A stretch of 64,000 nucleotides of DNA, taken from NCBI RefSeq assembly GCF_009900745.1, contig NZ_WXVU01000004.1:221026-285025 (forward strand), read 5' to 3'. The translations under genes and the position numbers were made by a program. This stretch comes from Chryseobacterium sp. c4a. Its GTDB lineage: Bacteria > Bacteroidota > Bacteroidia > Flavobacteriales > Weeksellaceae. Positions 59,961 through 64,000 of the stretch are shown here, in pieces; position 1 is the first letter of the stretch, and the number at the start of each line of letters is the position of its first letter. Below the pieces are notes generated by a model. It had not been told where the DNA came from. It did not search any database and saw only the letters and a list, made by a program, of their open reading frames with translations.

Positions 59961-60602
59961 TTATTCCTCCTCATCTTTATATATTTCAATGTTTCCTTCT
60001 TTCATGATAAATCTGTGTCCAAAAGGTATTGCTAAATATTTCAAAACATCAGGACGAGCAAAAGCGACATGATAAAAATGCACCATTTTTAATGACTTAA
60101 TATTGTCATCGTAATCATCTGTAATAAGATACCATCCACTCTCATCATGAGGTGAATCATATCTAATACCTTCAATATCTTTTCCTTCGTACACACCATC
60201 CGATATAACAACCGACTGATTAAAGTTTGGGAAAAGAGGTGTAAGGTTGTTCTCCAAACATAATTCCCCTTGTTTTCTAACAACCGAAATTGTCGTATCA
60301 CAACCTTTATTAAAGCCACTACCATCAGCGTTTGCTTCATACAGCTCATAGCAGTTGTCCTCATCTATTCTAAATTGTAAAAGCCACGAGTAATAACCAA
60401 TATTTTGGTTTTCAGAAATAATAGGCTTACTATCTACAATATAATCTATAAGGTATTTAATAACTTCAATATAATTTTCAGGTTGATTATTACCGATGAC
60501 AACTCTTATCTCTTTAGATATATAAGAATATAATTCTTTTGTTTCCACATAAAGATTATCTACCACATTTATTTGAATTCCTTTGTATGTTATCATATAC
60601 AT
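59961..60602 (-). CDS. Probable immunity protein (Imm33/DUF2185-like)
   Basis: A 213-residue soluble protein. The C-terminal part, SGWYLITDDYDDNIKSLKMV then FYHVAFARPDVLKYLAIPFG, resembles the DUF2185/Imm33 family, which has a similar SGW motif. It stands at the end of a run of immunity-type genes of an RHS locus. The cognate toxin is not next to it, so it may protect against toxins of competing strains. The assignment is tentative. Confidence 0.6.
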   Translation of the reverse strand: MYMITYKGIQINVVDNLYVETKELYSYISKEIRVVIGNNQPENYIEVIKYLIDYIVDSKPIISENQNIGYYSWLLQFRIDEDNCYELYEANADGSGFNKGCDTTISVVRKQGELCLENNLTPLFPNFNQSVVISDGVYEGKDIEGIRYDSPHDESGWYLITDDYDDNIKSLKMVHFYHVAFARPDVLKYLAIPFGHRFIMKEGNIEIYKDEEE

Positions 60603-60792
60603 TTATTTAATTCACTTATTTTATGAAAAATACCTCGGGTTTCATTCCTACAATAATCGCTCTCTGTGTTGAACTACAACACCTACAGTAAGCATAAAAT
60701 ATTTGTTGTTATATTGGATACCATTCAAACAAAAGCCAAGTAGATTGTGAGCCATGCTTGGCAATTAAATTAAAAAATCGTAATAAAATTTA

Positions 60793-61176
60793 TTACCCAT
60801 ATTTACTAAGCTCAGCACCTAAATCTCTCGAAAATTCTGTTAGGCTAACAACAAATCCTGTGTTATCATATACTGGGAAGACATTAATTAGACAACCTTC
60901 ATTCGCTATAAAATCAATAATTTCATTCTCCAAATCATCCAAGTCTAATGTTTTGACAATATGTTGTTCCCATCCATTTATTTTACATAGTTCAGCATAT
61001 TCTATAGAACTCCACATTGGAAACAGTTTTTGTTCTTCTAATTCAGATAATACATAATCGCAATTCTTATCTATTAAAGTAAAGAACACTTCTGCATCGG
61101 CTACCTTTTTTATAAAATATTTATATCTTTCTAAAGGTTCTAAAACTATTACGCTGTCAATTTCTTTTTGATTCAT
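60793..61176 (-). CDS. DUF2750-type immunity protein
   Basis: A 127-residue protein, paralogous to the gene before it. It contains RYKYFIKKVADAEVFFTL and KLFPMWSSIEYAELC, matching RYDYFIRKVVDFEQLWGL and RILPLWPEKEFAALC in the neighbour. Its ATG overlaps the neighbour's TAA stop by one base, so both are translated from one mRNA. DUF2750 proteins are often found next to toxin tips and are considered immunity proteins. The copy may have diverged to neutralise a different toxin variant. Confidence 0.8.
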   Translation of the reverse strand: MNQKEIDSVIVLEPLERYKYFIKKVADAEVFFTLIDKNCDYVLSELEEQKLFPMWSSIEYAELCKINGWEQHIVKTLDLDDLENEIIDFIANEGCLINVFPVYDNTGFVVSLTEFSRDLGAELSKYG

Positions 61177-61562
61177 TATTCATATTGTTCTAATTCGTCT
61201 TGTAAATCCGAATAAAGGTCATTTGGAAGAATTACTGTTCCTTTTGCATTTGGTGTTAGAAATACATTAATTGAAGTTTTATCATTAGTCATTCCAGGAA
61301 TCCATTTTTCTATAAAGTTATCTAATGTTATTACCTCGGGTTTGTAATTTTTCCATTGATTAACAGCACAAAGTGCAGCGAATTCTTTCTCTGGCCATAA
61401 AGGCAGTATTCTATTTCCATCATTATCACCAAGCAAAGCCCACCCATCATTTGATAGTCCCCATAATTGTTCAAAATCCACTACTTTTCTGATGAAATAG
61501 TCATATCTTTCATCTTCTGACATTTTTAAAATGTTCTCTATTTTTTTATTTGTACCCTCCAT
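61176..61562 (-). CDS. DUF2750-type immunity protein paired with the orphan toxin
   Basis: A 128-residue protein of the DUF2750 family (RYDYFIRKVVDFEQLWGLSN, WALLGDNDGNRILPLWPEKE, KTSINVFLTPNAKGTVILP). Its start lies inside the end of the toxin gene at 61546-62238 (17-base overlap), the usual coupling of toxin and immunity. It should bind and block that toxin. The paralogue follows directly. Confidence 0.82.
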   Translation of the reverse strand: MEGTNKKIENILKMSEDERYDYFIRKVVDFEQLWGLSNDGWALLGDNDGNRILPLWPEKEFAALCAVNQWKNYKPEVITLDNFIEKWIPGMTNDKTSINVFLTPNAKGTVILPNDLYSDLQDELEQYE

Positions 61563-62238
61563 ATTTATGTTCTAATTTATGTAAATCTGCATCTTGGAAC
61601 TTGGCATCCTTGTAACTATTACCGTCTTTTGCTCTTTGCTTTCGCGGATGCGCTAACTCAGTTCCTCTTGTTTTTGAGTTTCTTGAATTTCTGGGATTTC
61701 TTATGGTTTTTCTATCCCCATTCTTGATATGCCGCAATTCATTTTTAATCCATCCTCGATTAAAACTACTTACTTTAGGATCATTTCCTAGTTCTTTTAG
61801 CCTTGCTTGTTTTCCTGATCTTCCTGCCTTCGCTAAAGATTTAACCTCTTCAATAGCTTTTATTGCAGGAGCTTTACCCCCTTGAGCTGTTAGCACTCCT
61901 TCCGGCCCTCCAACAACTGCCATTCCTATTGTAGCCAGGTCAAAGGCTCCATTTACAGCTTTCTCTTTTAAAGATTCCTTACGAACTCCGGTTCGTAAAG
62001 TTAGTGACCCATTTTCTTCAACTTCGTATCTTCTGTCTATAGCATCATTCGTAAGAACATTAAGCGTTCTCCCAACGCTATTAGACACAGCAGCTCTAAT
62101 ACTATTGACACCACCAACAATAAAATCTGTTAAGTCCATAGGATTATCCGGCAGGCTGGACTTATTTACCTGCTCTGGTTCTAAACCTTCTAACTCCCTG
62201 GCATCTACTACTCTGTTTCCACTAAAGGCGTATTGCAT
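61546..62238 (-). CDS. Orphan polymorphic-toxin tip, nuclease-like C-terminus (toxin type 8-like)
   Basis: A 230-residue protein. Residues 1-20 (FSGNRVVDARELEGLE) equal the junction that follows the RHS core in the locus to the right, but no RHS core precedes it here, so this is a displaced toxin tip. Residues 20-150 are a helical linker. The C-terminal 80 residues (GTELAHPRKQRAKDGNSYKD, then ADLHKLEHKYGG) resemble the polymorphic toxin type 8 domain, a predicted RNase with His and Asp/Lys residues. The immunity gene overlaps its end. The start ATG sits at the centre of a perfect 22-bp palindrome. Without a core it may be silent until it recombines into an RHS gene. Confidence 0.7.
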   Translation of the reverse strand: MQYAFSGNRVVDARELEGLEPEQVNKSSLPDNPMDLTDFIVGGVNSIRAAVSNSVGRTLNVLTNDAIDRRYEVEENGSLTLRTGVRKESLKEKAVNGAFDLATIGMAVVGGPEGVLTAQGGKAPAIKAIEEVKSLAKAGRSGKQARLKELGNDPKVSSFNRGWIKNELRHIKNGDRKTIRNPRNSRNSKTRGTELAHPRKQRAKDGNSYKDAKFQDADLHKLEHKYGGYK

Positions 62239-62248
62239 GCAATACGCC
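62227..62248. repeat. Perfect 22-bp palindrome at the orphan toxin start
   Basis: GGCGTATTGCA (62227-62237) is followed directly by its exact reverse complement TGCAATACGCC (62238-62248). The toxin ATG lies at the centre. Half of it encodes QYA, part of the junction text, so the other half looks like an inverted copy. Confidence 0.85.
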
Positions 62249-62286
62249 GATTAAAAATTATAAGCTCTACTCGTTGTTTATAAAAT

Positions 62287-62418
62287 TTATACTTCAAGAA
62301 TTTTTACCATTTCTTCGTCGCCAATTTGTTTTGCAAAATCTAAAGGGGAAGAGTATCTATAATTGGGTATGATAGAATTAGAGATGTTTAAATCTCCGCC
62401 AAACTCAGACCCTTTACT
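62287..62418 (-). pseudogene. Fragment of an ankyrin-repeat immunity gene
   Basis: An open stretch of about 43 codons ending in a stop reads GGDLNISN..., then SSPLDFAKQIGDEEMVKILEV, the end of an ankyrin repeat (consensus TPLxxAxxxGxxxIVKxLL). It begins directly after an in-frame stop and has no start. Ankyrin proteins are common immunity proteins of RHS toxins, so this is likely a decayed immunity gene left by earlier replacement of the toxin tip. Confidence 0.7.
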
Positions 62419-62504
62419 CTACAATCATGTTTTCAATTATCTTAAAAACTTCCTTCTTTTCATTAATAATTTCATGGTCATTTATTCTATCGCTATAGTT
62501 CATG

Positions 62505-63377
62505 CTATTTGTATTTATCATTAAATTCTTCCATTTTGTGATTGTAATGACGGCTATTGGTAAAAGCAACATATTTAATTTCTGAACAGATACTAACATC
62601 ACCATCCAAAACCTTTGTATATAAGAAAGTGAAATGTTTAACTTTTTTTAGCGGTTTTAACCATGATAAAGACTGCATATCTCCACATCTTGTCAAAATA
62701 ATTTTCTCTAAATTTTTACAATGTTTTAAATCATCATAATTTGTGAGATTACCACATGAACCTAATATAAATGATTGTAGGTTATCAGAACTCTTTTTAA
62801 GTCCATCTAAAGAAGTTAATTTACTGCAATAATGCCCCTCAAAACTTTTCAAGTTTGGAAGAGCCAACCCATCAAAGTTTTGGACATTACTTTCTGTAAT
62901 TTCAAAACTTTCAAGTGAATCAGGTAGTTTGATGTAAGAAAAAGTTTTTGTTTTTGGTTTAAATTTCCAAATAACTAATTTTTTAAGATTTTTATTTTCT
63001 GACAAATCTATTTCGGCATTATACCAATCTATTGAAAGGTCTTCCAATTTTTTAAATCTTGAATAATCTATATTAGGTTTTGATTTTCGATAAATAACTG
63101 ATAAGGCTTTTAAATTTTTAAGGCTATAAATACCATTGTAATTTATATCATATTTACTTATGTATATTTCTTCAATAAAATCTAATTCTTCTAAAAAATC
63201 AAGATTTTCTACTTTCTCCAGTAATTTTTCACTCAATGAAACATATTTTAATTTCTTCTTCTTTATGTATTCAATAGACTTATTTATATCTTCAATGCTA
63301 TCAGTTAAAAAAGTAAAAATATCTTCTTTTTGAAATCTATCATAAAAAGTGAACCCATCTTTAATTATTTCAGCCAT
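62505..63377 (-). CDS. Leucine-rich-repeat protein, probable immunity protein of the RHS toxin
   Basis: A 290-residue protein with irregular leucine-rich repeats from about residue 60 to 270 (LKNLKALSVIYRKS, FKKLEDLSIDW, NKNLKKLVIWKF, CKNLEKIILTRCG). It has no signal peptide and acts in the cytoplasm. It starts 2 bases after the RHS toxin stop, so it is co-translated with it and is the likely immunity protein. LRR proteins are known as immunity proteins for several polymorphic toxins. The gene is clearly more AT-rich than the housekeeping genes of the window. Confidence 0.78.
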   Translation of the reverse strand: MAEIIKDGFTFYDRFQKEDIFTFLTDSIEDINKSIEYIKKKKLKYVSLSEKLLEKVENLDFLEELDFIEEIYISKYDINYNGIYSLKNLKALSVIYRKSKPNIDYSRFKKLEDLSIDWYNAEIDLSENKNLKKLVIWKFKPKTKTFSYIKLPDSLESFEITESNVQNFDGLALPNLKSFEGHYCSKLTSLDGLKKSSDNLQSFILGSCGNLTNYDDLKHCKNLEKIILTRCGDMQSLSWLKPLKKVKHFTFLYTKVLDGDVSICSEIKYVAFTNSRHYNHKMEEFNDKYK

Positions 63378-63379
63378 TT

Positions 63380-64000
63380 TTAATTATTATTATTTAATTT
63401 TTTTTGCTCGTCCTGTTCTCTATATTTCTTTCCAGGTGAATCACGTTTGTTATAATTTTTATCGCTCTGATGTCCTTTTTTATCTCCTTCGGCATCTTTA
63501 TCTAATCTTTCAGACTCCTGTTTAAAGGCTTCCCTATCATTTTCTGCTTTAGTCCATTCTGTGCTTTCTAAAGGATCTTCATTTTGTTTTGCTTTTTCAT
63601 TGCCAGATTTTTTGGCTCTTTCTCTATCTCCTTTACCATGATATTTTTTACCACTTTTATGGGTATTGGTATAAGAGCCTGTTTCTTTTTCAGTTTTTCC
63701 ATTTTTAGTTTTACCTCCCTTTGCTTTACTATCTCCTTCACTATTTAGAACTCGGTTGCCAATGGCTATTCCAGTAGTAGAAACTACACTCATTACAGCA
63801 ATACCATTGTTTATACTACTGCCTACAATTCCCATTATACCGTTGTAGTTATTAATGGCATTTCTTTTTACCTCTTCATAAACGCCAGATCCTCTTGTTA
63901 CCGATCCTGAGTTTGGTGGTGGAGGTACTACAGCACCAGCTCCGTATGCGGGCAATGGTATCCATTCTAATCCTTCTAATTCTCTTCCATCAACAACTCT
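63380..64000 (-). CDS. C-terminal end of an RHS polymorphic toxin (cut by window edge)
   Basis: The frame is open to the right edge, giving the last 206 residues. It begins RVVDGRELEGLEW, the junction after the RHS core. Then comes a Pro/Gly hinge (PAYGAGAVVPPPPNSG) and a hydrophobic stretch (GIVGSSINNGIAVMSVVS...), followed by a basic toxin domain: TNTHKSGKKYHGKGDRERAK, then NDREAFKQESERL and NYNKRDSPGKKYREQ. This pattern resembles URI/GIY-YIG-like nuclease toxins (GKKYHGKG as the strand-loop), but I am not sure of the family. RHS cores encase the toxin until it is released by cleavage. The immunity gene follows 2 bases later. A TTG-started short version would miss the junction and is not the real gene. 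Confidence 0.75.
   Translation of the reverse strand, partial: RVVDGRELEGLEWIPLPAYGAGAVVPPPPNSGSVTRGSGVYEEVKRNAINNYNGIMGIVGSSINNGIAVMSVVSTTGIAIGNRVLNSEGDSKAKGGKTKNGKTEKETGSYTNTHKSGKKYHGKGDRERAKKSGNEKAKQNEDPLESTEWTKAENDREAFKQESERLDKDAEGDKKGHQSDKNYNKRDSPGKKYREQDEQKKLNNNN

Noticed and set aside
62414..62605. 63-residue minus-strand frame overlapping the end of the LRR gene
   Set aside because: It lies in a different frame over the real LRR coding sequence; only the ankyrin fragment further left is protein-like.

Overview
The window looks like a chromosomal segment of a Flavobacteriia bacterium, most likely Chryseobacterium or a close Weeksellaceae relative. It is AT-rich. Many genes are preceded by the Bacteroidetes -7 promoter box TAnnTTTG rather than a sigma70 -10 box. 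The gene content is also typical: YchF, TypA, Tex, a histone H1-like protein, DUF1294, a GHL10 lipoprotein and an M28 peptidase. No tRNA, rRNA or complete insertion sequence was recognised.

Layout. 1-3.3 kb: six tandem small genes for double-glycine-leader, cysteine-rich peptides (the first cut by the window edge), split 2+4 by an AraC regulator and an SDR oxidoreductase on the other strand. 3.3-12.9 kb: housekeeping genes on the minus strand (TSP3-type lipoprotein, ychF, ferritin, GHL10 lipoprotein, typA, DUF1294, PfpI/DJ-1 protein, YceI). 13.0-23.1 kb: a complete type II-C CRISPR-Cas locus with 62 full 47-bp repeats and 62 spacers, cas2, cas1, cas9 and a tracrRNA gene divergent from cas9. 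23.2-26.9 kb: O-methyltransferase, tex, a 112-bp inverted-repeat element and a HAD phosphatase. 26.9-31.7 kb: a four-gene operon that looks like a type VI secretion (subtype iii) effector cassette, made of a LysM protein, a PAAR-like DUF4280 protein, a two-domain peptidoglycan hydrolase and a lipoprotein overlapping it as likely immunity protein. 32-42.9 kb: M28 peptidase, carboxypeptidase-regulatory-domain protein, histone-like protein, M1/M61-like peptidase, MocR regulator with GNAT protein, AraC regulator with MFS exporter, and lactonase. 43.2-46.4 kb: an orphan small gene, a polysaccharide-lyase-like protein, a candidate sRNA and a PD-(D/E)XK nuclease-like gene. 46.9-55.8 kb: secreted or surface proteins, namely three tandem C1q-like proteins (the first frameshifted), an astacin lipoprotein and a 1331-residue repeat protein with a small partner. 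56-59.4 kb: MBL hydrolase with Crp/Fnr regulator, and a quinone reductase with an AraC regulator. 59.6-64 kb: the 3' end of an RHS polymorphic-toxin locus with its LRR immunity gene, a decayed ankyrin gene, a displaced orphan toxin tip and several immunity genes.

How it works together. The CRISPR array runs on the plus strand towards cas2. Each repeat carries its own Bacteroidetes promoter, and the array's first repeat keeps only the promoter half. Two spacers encode the same nine-residue peptide with only synonymous differences, which indicates repeated sampling of related phages. The T6SS-like cassette, the RHS module and the peptide cluster together suggest strong investment in competition between bacteria. 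No secretion machinery and no peptide-maturation enzyme lies inside the window. All functional calls are from reading the sequence; no database search was run.
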